Below, piece after piece: positions 28,988-38,000 of a stretch of DNA of 64,000 nucleotides; within the stretch, counting starts at the first letter, position 1, and every line of letters starts with the position of its first letter. The translations under genes and the position numbers were made by a program. The notes beneath the pieces were generated by a model. It was not told the DNA's origin. It was given only the letters and a program-made list of their open reading frames with translations, and did no database searches. The stretch is from Anaerococcus ihuae (GTDB lineage Bacteria > Bacillota > Clostridia > Tissierellales > Peptoniphilaceae): assembly GCF_928368155.1 (NCBI RefSeq), contig NZ_CAKMRU010000001.1, forward strand, positions 124,001 to 188,000, read 5' to 3'.

Positions 28988-31270
28988 ATGAAAAACAAAA
29001 ATAAATTAATTTTGGCTTTATTAATTGCAAGTGCGACTACTACAATTTTTCCAGAAAATATATCTTTTGCAAGCGATGATACCAGTACAAATGTAGAAAT
29101 TACTGAAAAACAAAATCAAGATGGAAAAGATAATATAGCTGATATTCCAAAAGATGATGAAGTAACTTTCCCAAAAAATGAAAAAAATACTAGAGAATCT
29201 GATGGAACAAATAAATTTAATAGGGCAACTGAAACTGAAAGAGAAAGTTTTGGTGAAGATAAGAATGTAGGAAATATTGATTCAAAAGTAAAAGAAAAAT
29301 TAGATCAAACGAAGGGAGAATATGGCAAGAAAAATGGATCATATGCAAATAATAATTTAAAAGCCATTGATACTCCAATAAAAGATATTACAATAAACCC
29401 TGGTCAAAATGAAAATGAAGTAGCTGTAACCTGGTTTGGTAAAGGTGAAGTAAATGAAAATAGCAAATTAATTTTTAATAATAAGGAATATAAAGCAACT
29501 AGGGCAAGAAAAACTGGCGATTCTAATGGTTATTCAACTTATACTTCAATTGTTCAAATAAAACCTGGTGAAAATTATGATTATTATATTACAAATGATG
29601 GTTATAAAAGTGATATTTTTACTTTAAGAACTAAGGCTCTTGGAAAAAATAATGAATTTTCTTTAGTTTATTTGGGCGATCCTCAAATGGGATCAGGAGA
29701 TAGTGTTTGGGATAAACATGGTTTAAATAAAAACACCCAAGCAAAAGTTGACCAAGATAAGGCTGATTTTGCAAAAACTTTGAAAAAAGCTCAAGAGCTC
29801 GATCCTAATTTTTATTTGTCAATGGGAGATAATGTAGAAATCGCTGGTTATGAAGGAGAATATGATTATTTCTTTGATAATGATTTATTTAAAGAAAAAA
29901 TTTTCTCATCAGTAATAGGAAATCACGAAACCTATATCGATAAAAATGATTCAAGTTTACAAAATACAGTTTTTTCTGACCATTTTTATCTAGCAAATGA
30001 ATCAGAATTAGGCTCAATTTCAAAAGAAAATGAAGATGGAACAAGAACTTATATACCTGGAGATTTTTGGTACTCTTATGGAGATACACTTTTCTTAAAT
30101 TTAAATTCAAATGTAAATAATTCAAAAGAACATGAAGAATTTATAAAAGAAGCTATAAAACAAGCTGAAGAAAAAAGAGGATCAAAATTTTCATGGAAAG
30201 TTGTATCCTTCCATCACGCACCATATTCTACAGCGACTCACACTACTGATGATGATATTTTACAAAGAAGAAATGAACTTGTAAAAATATTTAATAACAA
30301 CAATATTGATGTAGTTTTAAATGGTCACGATCATATTTATACAAGAACAAAACATATGCTTGCTGGAGAAAAAACTTTAGATTTCAAAGATGCCTATGGA
30401 ACAGATTTGAACGATCCAAATGCAGAAATTAAAGACAGTTTTTCAGAAACTTTTAACAATAAAATTTATCCAAATGGAAAAGTTATAGTTGATGGAATCG
30501 GAATTGATTATGGCAAAAACCAAGTTACAAATCCAAAAGGAACTTTATTTTTAACAATGTCAGCGTCAGCAGGTGCAAAATTTTACAATCCAATCGGAGA
30601 AGACCAATGGTTTGTAAATAGATCACTTGATGATAGAAGTCAATTATTTTCACATTTAACATTTTCAAAAAATCAATTTAAAATTGTGACAATGGATCAA
30701 GATGGAAAAGTTGTAGATACTTACACAATTAATAAGACTGATGAGAAAATTTCAAATCCAGATTTTGAAAAAAATAATACAGATTACTCAAAATTGGAAA
30801 AATATATAGAAAACATTATGGGCAAAAAAGTAGTATTAGAAGATAAAAACATTGAAACTTACAATATTGCCCTAGAAAATGCAGTTAGAATTTTAAACGA
30901 TAAAAATGCAAGTCAAGAAGAAGTTGATAGTGCAGTTGAAGTTTTAAAGACAAGACTTAGCGAAGTGTCATTTGCTAAAGAAACTCCAAAAACAAATCAA
31001 AATGAAATTAATGATAATGAAAAAGAAAATAAAAATAAAAACGATGACCAAAAATCAAAAACTGAAAATGGATCATCAAATAAAAGTAAATTGAAGGGCA
31101 AAAAAGTAAAAGCAGAAAACTCTAAAAAAGATTCTGACTTTGAAAATAAAGGCCTAAATAAAATTTACACAAAATCTACAAATGTAGAAACAGGAGTAAA
31201 ATCTTTAAGCACAATATTTATAAGCTTATGTCTTTCTCTTGTTGGATTATTTAAAATTAAAAGAAAATAA
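28988..31270 (+). CDS. Secreted, wall-associated metallophosphoesterase (purple acid phosphatase-like)
   Basis: This 760-residue exported protein starts at the ATG 28988 behind GGAGG; the reading frame extends 12 bp upstream without a better start. A signal peptide (about 1-28) is followed by a charged region, an Fn3-like N-terminal domain (about 120-210) and a calcineurin-like domain. The last shows LGDPQM, MGDNVEIAG, GNHE, HHAPY and NGHDHIYTR, covering all metal ligand motifs. A helical FIVAR-like segment and a Lys-rich stretch follow. The C-terminus is a sorting-like signal: NVETG, a hydrophobic helix and KIKRK. It probably releases phosphate at the cell surface. Together with pst and ppk genes this suggests phosphate scavenging. 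Confidence 0.87.
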   Translation: MKNKNKLILALLIASATTTIFPENISFASDDTSTNVEITEKQNQDGKDNIADIPKDDEVTFPKNEKNTRESDGTNKFNRATETERESFGEDKNVGNIDSKVKEKLDQTKGEYGKKNGSYANNNLKAIDTPIKDITINPGQNENEVAVTWFGKGEVNENSKLIFNNKEYKATRARKTGDSNGYSTYTSIVQIKPGENYDYYITNDGYKSDIFTLRTKALGKNNEFSLVYLGDPQMGSGDSVWDKHGLNKNTQAKVDQDKADFAKTLKKAQELDPNFYLSMGDNVEIAGYEGEYDYFFDNDLFKEKIFSSVIGNHETYIDKNDSSLQNTVFSDHFYLANESELGSISKENEDGTRTYIPGDFWYSYGDTLFLNLNSNVNNSKEHEEFIKEAIKQAEEKRGSKFSWKVVSFHHAPYSTATHTTDDDILQRRNELVKIFNNNNIDVVLNGHDHIYTRTKHMLAGEKTLDFKDAYGTDLNDPNAEIKDSFSETFNNKIYPNGKVIVDGIGIDYGKNQVTNPKGTLFLTMSASAGAKFYNPIGEDQWFVNRSLDDRSQLFSHLTFSKNQFKIVTMDQDGKVVDTYTINKTDEKISNPDFEKNNTDYSKLEKYIENIMGKKVVLEDKNIETYNIALENAVRILNDKNASQEEVDSAVEVLKTRLSEVSFAKETPKTNQNEINDNEKENKNKNDDQKSKTENGSSNKSKLKGKKVKAENSKKDSDFENKGLNKIYTKSTNVETGVKSLSTIFISLCLSLVGLFKIKRK

Positions 31271-31281
31271 TTTTTAAAGCC

Positions 31282-31318
31282 CAAAACCCAAAGTCCAAAA
31301 TAGGATTTTGGGTTTTTC
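31282..31318 (+). terminator. Terminator after the phosphatase
   Basis: A 14-bp stem (31282-31295 with 31302-31315, one G-T pair) with a 6-nt loop is followed by T. Confidence 0.88.
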
Positions 31319-31371
31319 TTGTTTATATTCAAAATATTTTGTAAACTATTACTTAATAGAAAGGATAAAAA

Positions 31372-32004
31372 ATGAGATTAAGATTTAAAGAAAATGCAAT
31401 TCCGGAAATGAAAGAAAATCCTCAGATATTTTTTGGTGGAAAAGAAAATAAGGGGAAATGGAAAGAAATTTTTGGAAATGAAAATGATATATATTTGGAA
31501 ATTGGATCAGGCAGAGGAGATTTTTTAATTGACATTGCAAAAGATAAAAAAGAAAAAAATTTTATAGGACTTGAAGTAAATACTAATGCCTTTGTAGTTT
31601 CCAGTAGAAAAATGAAAGAAAATGAACTCACAAATGTTAGGGGTCTTATTGCAGATGCTGAAAATTTGGAAGAAATTTTTGAAAATGAAGAAATTTCAAG
31701 AATCTATTTAAATTTTTCAACTCCGTGGCCAAAAAGACGCCACCACAAAAGAAGATTAAGTCATGAAAGATTTTTAAATAGGTATAAAAATATAATTAAA
31801 GACAATGCGATTTTGGAATTAAAGACAGACAATAAAGAATTATTTGAAGAATCAGTTAAATATTTTGAAGATTTTTCTATGGATATTATTGAAATAAACG
31901 AAAATTTGTCAGAAGAAAAAAGCAAATATATAAGCGAATATGAAAGAAAATTTAGAAACAAAAAAATGCCAATTTATTATATAAAAGCGAGATTTAATAA
32001 ATGA
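31372..32004 (+). CDS. trmB: tRNA (guanine-N7-)-methyltransferase
   Basis: This 210-residue SAM-dependent methyltransferase forms m7G46 in tRNA. The SAM loop reads [16 protein letters not shown]. The TrmB signature is present as [17 protein letters not shown], where most homologues have FPDPWPK, and [11 protein letters not shown] follows. The length fits the family. rlmH overlaps its stop by 4 bp (ATGA), so the two RNA-modification genes are translationally coupled. Confidence 0.94.
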   Translation: MRLRFKENAIPEMKENPQIFFGGKENKGKWKEIFGNENDIYLEIGSGRGDFLIDIAKDKKEKNFIGLEVNTNAFVVSSRKMKENELTNVRGLIADAENLEEIFENEEISRIYLNFSTPWPKRRHHKRRLSHERFLNRYKNIIKDNAILELKTDNKELFEESVKYFEDFSMDIIEINENLSEEKSKYISEYERKFRNKKMPIYYIKARFNK

Positions 32005-32483
32005 ATATATCGATAGTAAGCGTTGGAAAAATCAAGGAAAAATATTTTAAAGATGCCATAAGTGAGTATGAAAAAAGATTAAAACCCTATGTAAAATTAA
32101 AAATATTTGAAGTAAATGACGAAAAAGCTCCAGAAAATTTATCAGAAAAAGAACTAGAAATAGTAAAAGAAAGGGAAGCTGATAGGATTTTAAAAAAAAT
32201 AAAAGAAAATTCATATATAATTAGCCTTGAAATTGAAGGAAAAAGTCTATCATCAGAAAAATTTTCAAAACTAATAAAAGATCAAATGACCTACGGCATG
32301 GGTAAAGATTTAGTGTTTATAATCGGAGGATCAAATGGTTTATCAAAAAAAATAAGTGATAAGGCAGATTATAAATTATCATTTTCAAAAATGACCTTTC
32401 CCCATAAATTAATGAGATTAATTTTAATAGAACAAATTTATAGGGCATATAAAATTATAAATAATGAACCTTATCACAAATAA
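32001..32483 (+). CDS. rlmH: 23S rRNA (pseudouridine1915-N3)-methyltransferase
   Basis: This 160-residue SPOUT methyltransferase is of normal size for RlmH. It begins with [18 protein letters not shown] and contains the SAM-knot motif FIIGGSNGL. It ends with the conserved [20 protein letters not shown] and NNEPYHK, which binds the ribosomal target. It is the second gene of trmB-rlmH, followed by a terminator. Confidence 0.96.
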   Translation: MNISIVSVGKIKEKYFKDAISEYEKRLKPYVKLKIFEVNDEKAPENLSEKELEIVKEREADRILKKIKENSYIISLEIEGKSLSSEKFSKLIKDQMTYGMGKDLVFIIGGSNGLSKKISDKADYKLSFSKMTFPHKLMRLILIEQIYRAYKIINNEPYHK

Positions 32484-32511
32484 ACGGACCTAAAAAGGTT
32501 CGTTTTTTAAA
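32482..32511 (+). terminator. Terminator after rlmH
   Basis: A 9-bp stem (32482-32490 with 32497-32505, one G-T pair) with a 6-nt A-rich loop is followed by T. Confidence 0.85.
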
Positions 32512-32533
32512 AGTATAAATTATCAAATAATTA

Positions 32534-32914
32534 TTATTTTTCTTCAATTATTTCTATAGAAAAGCCTTGAGGATCTTTTATAAAATAAAATTTATCAGAA
32601 CCGTCAGAAAGTCCGCCAATTTCTTGACTTACAACTCCCATTTTTTTGTGAAGTTCATAGGCTTTTTCAAATTCTTTTGTTTTAAATGCCATGTGTCCAT
32701 AATAAGATCCGTGTTCATATTTTCTTCCGTCATGGTTGAAAGTTAATTCAAGTTCATAAGCTCCATCTTCTGTTGCCATATAAATTAAAGAAAATTCATC
32801 TTCATCATAATCTTTTCTTCTTGTTATGTGCATATTTAATGCATCTTCATAAAACTTTATACTTTCTTTGTCGTTGTCTGTGTATATGCATGTGTGAATT
32901 GATTTAAATTTCAT
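32534..32914 (-). CDS. Glyoxalase-I-like VOC family protein
   Basis: This 126-residue protein is made of two beta-alpha-beta-beta-beta units. The four metal ligands of glyoxalase I can be placed at His7, Glu56 (in YELELT), His74 (GHMAF) and Glu121 (FSIEII). Family members isomerise the thiol hemithioacetal of methylglyoxal, or act on related small substrates. Members of this short class in Firmicutes may use thiols other than glutathione. It has an AGGAGGT site on the minus strand and is a single-gene unit. Confidence 0.82.
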   Translation of the reverse strand: MKFKSIHTCIYTDNDKESIKFYEDALNMHITRRKDYDEDEFSLIYMATEDGAYELELTFNHDGRKYEHGSYYGHMAFKTKEFEKAYELHKKMGVVSQEIGGLSDGSDKFYFIKDPQGFSIEIIEEK

Positions 32915-33044
32915 AATACCTCCTAAATTTCTCTATTAAATTTATACCCAAAAATTTAAAAATAAATTTTACCAATATTTTACAAGATAAATTTCAGCCA
33001 GGGTATATAAATAATGGATAAGAAATTTCGCAATCTTATGACCA

Positions 33045-33088
33045 GGGCTTTGCAAAACTACTAATTTTTTTTGCAAGGCTCTTTTTTT
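33045..33088 (+). terminator. Orphan terminator-like hairpin
   Basis: A 13-bp stem with two G-T pairs (33045-33057 with 33069-33081) is followed by seven T. No plus-strand gene ends here. Its TTGCAAAA core resembles the hairpins at 43337 and 49482 and the ends of some insertion sequences. Confidence 0.6.
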
Positions 33089-33188
33089 GAAATTTTTTTA
33101 ATTTGCTAAAATAAATTTATCAGGTATAATTCATTTTGCAATCTTTTGAAAAAATAATTTAAATTTTTGTTAAAATTATTAAAAAAAT

Positions 33189-33217
33189 TTGACAAGAAAT
33201 AGAATTTATCTTATACT
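33189..33217 (+). promoter_or_regulatory. Promoter of the tRNA cluster
   Basis: A TTGACA (33189-33194), 17-bp spacer, TATACT (33212-33217) promoter ending 15 bp before tRNA-Phe. This is one of the best consensus promoters in the window. Confidence 0.88.
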
Positions 33218-33232
33218 ATAAAAGTAGTGTTT

Positions 33233-33308
33233 GCCCAGATAGCTCAGTCGGTAGAGCAGGGGACTGAAAATCCCCGTGTCGGTGGTTCGATTCCGCCTCT
33301 GGGCACCA
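33233..33308 (+). tRNA. tRNA-Phe (GAA)
   Basis: A 76-nt tRNA with an encoded CCA end. The acceptor stem GCCCAGA pairs with TCTGGGC. The anticodon loop CTGAAAA sits on a GGGGA/TCCCC stem, giving anticodon GAA. The D-loop AGCTCAGTCGGTAGAGC and the T-loop GGTTCGATTCC are standard. Confidence 0.97.
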
Positions 33309-33314
33309 GAAAGT

Positions 33315-33389
33315 GCGGAAGTGGCTCAGTGGTAGAGTATCGCCTTGCCAAGGCGAGGGTCGCGGGTTCGAATCCCGTCTTCCGCTCCA
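33315..33389 (+). tRNA. tRNA-Gly (GCC)
   Basis: A 75-nt tRNA with encoded CCA. Acceptor stem GCGGAAG pairs with CTTCCGC; the anticodon loop TTGCCAA gives anticodon GCC, which reads GGC/GGU. It lies 6 bp after tRNA-Phe in the same transcript. Confidence 0.97.
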
Positions 33390-33392
33390 TAT

Positions 33393-33466
33393 GGCGCCAT
33401 AGCCAAGTGGTAAGGCAGAGGTCTGCAACACCTTTATCCCCAGTTCAAATCTGGGTGGCGCCTCCA
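33393..33466 (+). tRNA. tRNA-Cys (GCA)
   Basis: A 74-nt tRNA with encoded CCA. Acceptor stem GGCGCCA pairs with TGGCGCC; the anticodon loop CTGCAAC gives anticodon GCA. It is the third and last tRNA of the cluster. Confidence 0.96.
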
Positions 33467-33471
33467 AATTT

Positions 33472-33493
33472 GTCCTCTTTGAGGACTTTTTTT
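33472..33493 (+). terminator. Terminator of the tRNA cluster
   Basis: A 6-bp GC-rich stem (33472-33477 with 33481-33486) with a 3-nt loop is followed by seven T. Confidence 0.8.
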
Positions 33494-33515
33494 GTACCTA
33501 AATTTAAGGAGAATT

Positions 33516-34188
33516 ATGTTAATTATTAGTCACAAATCTAAAAAAGAATTTACAGATTTTTTAGATTCTAAAAAAATTAAATATTTAAAAACAATTGACA
33601 ACCCAAATCTTGATAAAAGAATTTCAGATCATCCGGATTTGTCGATTTTTAAATTAGATGATGAAAATATAATTGTTGATAAAAATGTCTATGATTATTA
33701 TAAAAAAAATCTGAAAAATATTAATGTAATCAAGGGCGATGAAGTTTCAAAAAAATATCCTTACGACGCCCTTTATAATATTGTAAAATTTAAAAATTAT
33801 TATATCCACAATGATTTTACAGAAAAACATATAAAATTATATTTTAAAGAAAAAAATATCGAACACTTGTTTATTAAACAAGGATACACAAGATGTTCTA
33901 TGCTTGTTTTTAATGAAAATCTTTTGACTTCTGATATGGGAATTTTTAAAAAATTAAAAAATATTCTTCCAATAACTTTATTAAAAGAAGAAAAATTTCT
34001 CTTGACGGTTTTGATACGGGATTTTTAGGAGGATGTTTTGGAAAAATTGAGAGAAAACCTTATTATTTAATGGAAATATAGAAAGATTAAATTCATATGA
34101 TATAATTAAAAATATAGTAGATAAAGAAAATTTAAATTTATTATATCCAGACACTAATTTAATAGATACTGATCTTATATGGATATGA
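33516..34188 (+). pseudogene. Frameshifted conserved clostridial protein (DUF6873-like)
   Basis: The gene starts at 33516 behind AAGGAG. The first frame gives about 160 residues (ISDHPDLSIFKLDDENIIVD, KQGYTRCSMLVF, LTSDMGIFK) and then goes out of frame. The homologous end continues in other frames: SLDGFDTGFLGGCFGKIERK after one missing A in the run 33991-33995, then NGNIERLNSYDI to LIDTDLIWI after one missing T in 34066-34068. The restored protein would be about 224 residues, ending at 34188. The pattern resembles a clostridial family of unknown function. Two single-base losses in homopolymers could be real decay or sequencing errors. hisS follows 13 bp on. Confidence 0.65.
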
Positions 34189-34201
34189 TTAGGAGATTAG
34201 A

Positions 34202-35500
34202 ATGAATATAGTAAAACCACAAACAATTGCAGGCGTAATGGAACTTTTGCCAGAGGACCAATTAGTTTTTGATTATATAAAAAATATTATTGAAGAGACT
34301 TTTTTATCTTATCAATTTTTGCCTATTGATACGCCAGCTATTGAAAAAAATGATATTTTATTTGCCAAAGGTGGCGGCGAAACTGAAAAGCAAATTTTTG
34401 GAATAGACTCATCAAAAAAGGACATGTCTTTGAGATTTGATTTGACAGTTCCTCTTGCAAGATATGTATCTGAACATTTTTCTGATTTGAATTTCCCTTT
34501 TAAAAGATATCAAATTGCAAAAGTTTATAGGGGAGAAAGAAATCAAAAAGGAAGATATAAGGAATTTTACCAATGTGATATTGATATTATTGGAAATAAT
34601 TCTCTTTCAATTCACAACGATGCACTTTTACCAAAGGTAATTTATGATATTTTTCAAAAACTTGATTTTGATGGTCTTAAATTTCACATCAACAATAGAA
34701 AATTATTGAACGGATTTTTTGAATCAATTGAAATTTCTGATAAGGAAGAAGTTTTAAGAACTATTGATAAAAAAGCAAAAATTGGTGATGAAAAAACAAA
34801 AGAGCTTTTGACAGATCTTTGCGGTGAAGAAAAAGCTTTAAAATTAATGGAATTAATTAATAATAAGAGAGAAAATGAAGAACTTTTGACCTATCTTGAA
34901 TCTTTGGACTTAAATGAAAATTATAAAACAGGTCTAAGGGAATTAAGAGAAATTTATGATTATATGATTAAATTTGGAATTGATGATAAGTCAATTATGA
35001 TTGATTTATCCATTACTCGTGGTCTTGATTATTATACTTCTACAGTTTATGAAACATTTTTAAATGGATACGAATCCATTGGAAGCGTGTGTTCTGGTGG
35101 AAGATATGAAAATCTTGCTGGAAATTTCTCTAAACAAAATCTTCCAGGAGTAGGTCTTTCAATTGGACTAACTAGATTATTTTATCAATTCCAAGAACTT
35201 GGTCTTGTAGATAAATATAGGAATAAATTTACAGATTGCTTGGTTATTCCAATGGATGAAAAATTAAATTTCTATGCTATTGAAATAGCAAATAATTTAA
35301 AAAATCAGGGGTATAAAGTAGATATATATCTTGAAGATGGTAAATTTAAGAAAAAAATTAATTATGCTGATAAAATTGGTGTAAAAAAAGTTTTAATCAT
35401 TGGTCAAGAAGAATTTGAAAATAAAATGGTTTCTGTAAAAAATATGGAAGATGGAAATCAAGTTAGCGTAAAAATTGAAGAAATTTCCGCTTATATTTAA
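34202..35500 (+). CDS. hisS: Histidyl-tRNA synthetase
   Basis: This 432-residue class II synthetase charges tRNA-His. Motif 2 reads KVYRGERNQKGRYKEFYQCDIDIIG, the histidine-binding region reads ITRGLDYYTSTVYE, and motif 3 reads PGVGLSIGLTRLFY. A C-terminal anticodon-binding domain follows (about 335-430). The motif 2 form EFYQCDIDIIG differs from the QFHQFGVEAIG of common Firmicute HisRS and belongs to a less common bacterial type, and the usual YYTG is YYTS. The ATG has a GGAG site right after the frameshifted gene. HisZ is a less likely alternative, because the anticodon domain is present. Confidence 0.88.
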   Translation: MNIVKPQTIAGVMELLPEDQLVFDYIKNIIEETFLSYQFLPIDTPAIEKNDILFAKGGGETEKQIFGIDSSKKDMSLRFDLTVPLARYVSEHFSDLNFPFKRYQIAKVYRGERNQKGRYKEFYQCDIDIIGNNSLSIHNDALLPKVIYDIFQKLDFDGLKFHINNRKLLNGFFESIEISDKEEVLRTIDKKAKIGDEKTKELLTDLCGEEKALKLMELINNKRENEELLTYLESLDLNENYKTGLRELREIYDYMIKFGIDDKSIMIDLSITRGLDYYTSTVYETFLNGYESIGSVCSGGRYENLAGNFSKQNLPGVGLSIGLTRLFYQFQELGLVDKYRNKFTDCLVIPMDEKLNFYAIEIANNLKNQGYKVDIYLEDGKFKKKINYADKIGVKKVLIIGQEEFENKMVSVKNMEDGNQVSVKIEEISAYI

Positions 35501-35508
35501 GGAGAGTT

Positions 35509-36375
35509 ATGACATTTAGAATAATTACAGATGGTTCTAGTGATATGAATGTTGATTTTATAAAATCTTCAAACATAATCATAGTTCCCATGCAATCAAA
35601 TATGGAAGATGAGGTCTATGAAATTATAGGCACAGATTTGGAAAATTTAAATAAATATTATGAATTTATGTTAGAGGACAAAAATGTATCAACAAGTCAA
35701 GTAAACTTGGCTTCATTTGAAAAATATTTTGAAGAAGTTTTAAAAGATGGAAAAGATATTTTTTATATAGGTTTAAGCGATGCTTTATCAGGAACTTTTG
35801 AAAATGCTCAAAAAGCAAAAGAAATTTTAGAAAATAAATATCCAGATAGAAAAATTTATATTTATAATATAAAACAAGCATCAACTGGTGCAGGTCTTTT
35901 GTGCCAAATTATTGTAAAAATGCAAGAAGAAGGAAAAGACATTGACCAAATAGGTTCTTTTATAGAAGAAAATTCAAAATATATGGTTTCACAATTTGGG
36001 GTTGAAAGTCTTAAATATCTTTATAAGGGCGGAAGAATTTCAAAAACTAGTGCCGATATAGGTAATTTTTTGAAAGTAAAACCAGTTATTCACATTACAG
36101 ATGATGGATCACTTGAAGTTTTAAAACTTGAAAGAGGAACCAAAAGAGCTATAAAAGTTTTATTTAAAAATTTCCAAAAAAATTGGGACCCAGAATTATC
36201 AGAAGAAGTCCTTATAGGCTATGCATATTTTGATGAAAATGCAAAAAAATTAAAAGAAATGGTTGAAGAAAAATATCCAAATGCTAAAGTAAGCCTTGCT
36301 CCAATTGGATCTTTGATTGGATCTCACGTTGGACCTGGTATGTATTCTTTATCATATTTTGGAGAAAAAAGATAG
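35509..36375 (+). CDS. DegV family fatty-acid-binding protein
   Basis: This 288-residue protein is of the DegV/FakB family. It has the N-terminal ITDGSSDM, the binding-site segment VSTSQVNLASF, SDALSGTFENA and the C-terminal SLIGSHVGPGM with the conserved histidine-glycine turn. FakB-type members hold a fatty acid for phosphorylation by FakA before membrane lipid synthesis. It follows hisS by 8 bp and precedes the EamA gene by 7 bp, so the three share a transcript without an obvious functional link. A second DegV gene lies at 39355; which fatty acids each binds is unknown. Confidence 0.9.
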   Translation: MTFRIITDGSSDMNVDFIKSSNIIIVPMQSNMEDEVYEIIGTDLENLNKYYEFMLEDKNVSTSQVNLASFEKYFEEVLKDGKDIFYIGLSDALSGTFENAQKAKEILENKYPDRKIYIYNIKQASTGAGLLCQIIVKMQEEGKDIDQIGSFIEENSKYMVSQFGVESLKYLYKGGRISKTSADIGNFLKVKPVIHITDDGSLEVLKLERGTKRAIKVLFKNFQKNWDPELSEEVLIGYAYFDENAKKLKEMVEEKYPNAKVSLAPIGSLIGSHVGPGMYSLSYFGEKR

Positions 36376-36382
36376 GAGAAAT

Positions 36383-37282
36383 ATGCTAAAAAATAAAAAA
36401 AATGCAGTGATTTTTTCTTTAATAGCAATGTTTTTATGGGGGAGTGCAATCCCCCTTATTAAATCTACTTATGTAGTTTTGGATGTTAAATCTTATGACA
36501 CCTTTGCCAAGGTTTATATTGCAGGAATTAGGTTTTTTATGGCGGGAATTTTGGCATTTTTTTATGCGAAAATTTTTGGGAAAAATAAGATTTCATTTAA
36601 AAGTGTAAACTTAAAATTGGTGATAGTTCTTGCAATACTTCAAACTTTTTTGCAATATTTTTTCTATTATATAGGCTTATCAAACACAAGTGGAGTAAAA
36701 TCATCAATTATTCAAGCATCAAATTCCTTTATGATTGTAATAATTTCACTTATTTTACTTCCTGAAGATAAAATTACTTCAAATACAATCCTTGCTTTAA
36801 TAATTGGAACAGCTGGAATTATTTTAGTAAATTCAAATCAAAAAATGGGAAGTGGATTTAAATTAAGCGGAGAAGGATTTATTTTCACTTCAACTTTTAT
36901 AAATGCACTTGCCTCAGTTTTACTTAGAAAATATTCCAAAGGATCAAATCCATATATTTTGAATGGAATGGCTTTATTTTTGGGGTCCTTGCCTTTAATC
37001 ATTCTAGGTAAAATTTTACTTATAAACCCAATTCATATAAATTTAAAAGCTTTTATAATGCTTTTTTATGGGGCCTTTATTACAGCGACTTCATTTACAA
37101 TTTGGACTATTGTTTTACAAAACCACAGTGCAAACCAATTTGGAGTGTTCAAATTATTTATACCAATATTTGGATCAATTTTATCAGTAATAATTTTGGG
37201 CGAAGTTTTTACAATAAGATTGTTTTTGAGCTTGATTTTAGTATTGACAGGATCTTTGGTCTTAATGAAAGGAAAAAAATAA
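36383..37282 (+). CDS. EamA/DMT family transporter
   Basis: This 299-residue membrane protein has ten predicted helices in two EamA repeats. It starts MLKNKKNAVIFSLIAMFLWGSAIPLIKSTY, and the second repeat contains TSFTIWTIVLQNHSANQFGVFKLFIPIFGSI. The ATG at 36383 behind AGGAG is preferred; longer in-frame starts lie inside degV. DMT transporters export or import metabolites and amino acids. The substrate cannot be inferred from context. Confidence 0.87.
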   Translation: MLKNKKNAVIFSLIAMFLWGSAIPLIKSTYVVLDVKSYDTFAKVYIAGIRFFMAGILAFFYAKIFGKNKISFKSVNLKLVIVLAILQTFLQYFFYYIGLSNTSGVKSSIIQASNSFMIVIISLILLPEDKITSNTILALIIGTAGIILVNSNQKMGSGFKLSGEGFIFTSTFINALASVLLRKYSKGSNPYILNGMALFLGSLPLIILGKILLINPIHINLKAFIMLFYGAFITATSFTIWTIVLQNHSANQFGVFKLFIPIFGSILSVIILGEVFTIRLFLSLILVLTGSLVLMKGKK

Positions 37283-37323
37283 AAAAAGATAGTTTAGGAA
37301 AAATTTTCTAAACTATCTTTTTT
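37282..37323. terminator. Bidirectional terminator after the EamA gene
   Basis: A 16-bp perfect stem (37282-37297 with 37308-37323) with A-run and T-run arms overlaps the 3' end of the convergent minus-strand gene. Confidence 0.9.
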
Positions 37324-38000
37324 GTTGGTCTTTTTAAATTGTTAGTGAGTTTATAGATTTCTTCTATATAAAAATATCTTTTTTTATCTTTGTATCTTGC
37401 AATTATCATAAGGTCTAGTGCCCAATTTACTAAATATTTTGACAAGTAAAAGGCATAGATATCATTTGCAAGAATTGACCTTCTTCCATTTATTACTATA
37501 TCATTTCGAATTTCTTTAAAATATCTTATTAAATTTTTTCTATTATATTTAGAAAAAATAACTTCAATCATTGAAACGAGAGCCAAAATATACTTATCCT
37601 CAAGAATATTTAGTGTAAAATCAATACTTTCATCCTCATTTAAAATTATATCTTCAAATTTTTCATGATTTTTGTAAAATTCAAAGTATTTCTCTTTTGA
37701 AAAATCTTCAAAAAAATTAGGATAAAGTCCATATTCAAAATTAGATTTTTCTAAATTTTCCCTAAAAAATTCAAGAGATGTAGAATTATCAAAAATTGTT
37801 ATAAAAATCGGAGATAAAATTACTAAAAGTCTCAAAGTCTCATTTTCTTTATCATTTTTAAAATTTAATATTATTTTTTCTTTTTCATCTATTTTTTCTA
37901 ATTTAGAGAAATCCTTATTTTTTAATTTATTATCTAGGTCAAAAACGTCTGTTGCTTGGTATTGGTATAATTTATTATTTTTAAAAATTTTTACAATCAT
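37308..38000 (-). CDS. Uncharacterised protein
   Basis: This is a 230-residue protein that I do not recognise. It is acidic and rich in Lys, Asp, Glu, Phe and Asn, with no signal peptide. One moderately hydrophobic stretch (LRLLVILSPIFITIF) and a mid-region helix (DKYILALVSMIEVIFSKY) suggest a compact helical fold rather than a membrane protein. Its start overlaps the ybaK stop by 4 bp, and its last codons form one arm of the shared terminator. No catalytic motif is visible. Confidence 0.7.
   Translation of the reverse strand: MIVKIFKNNKLYQYQATDVFDLDNKLKNKDFSKLEKIDEKEKIILNFKNDKENETLRLLVILSPIFITIFDNSTSLEFFRENLEKSNFEYGLYPNFFEDFSKEKYFEFYKNHEKFEDIILNEDESIDFTLNILEDKYILALVSMIEVIFSKYNRKNLIRYFKEIRNDIVINGRRSILANDIYAFYLSKYLVNWALDLMIIARYKDKKRYFYIEEIYKLTNNLKRPTKKIV

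Larger units (their letters stand above)
32915..33232. other. Intergenic region before the tRNA cluster
   Basis: This 318-bp AT-rich gap has no credible protein gene. It contains the upstream signals of the minus-strand glyoxalase gene, an orphan plus-strand hairpin with a T-run (33045-33088) and the strong tRNA promoter (33189-33217). Confidence 0.6.

Noticed and set aside
33216-33529. Open reading frames across the tRNA cluster on both strands
   Set aside because: They are translations of the three tRNA genes.
34202-35500. HisZ instead of HisS
   Set aside because: The C-terminal anticodon-binding domain and the catalytic motifs are present, and there are no histidine biosynthesis genes nearby.
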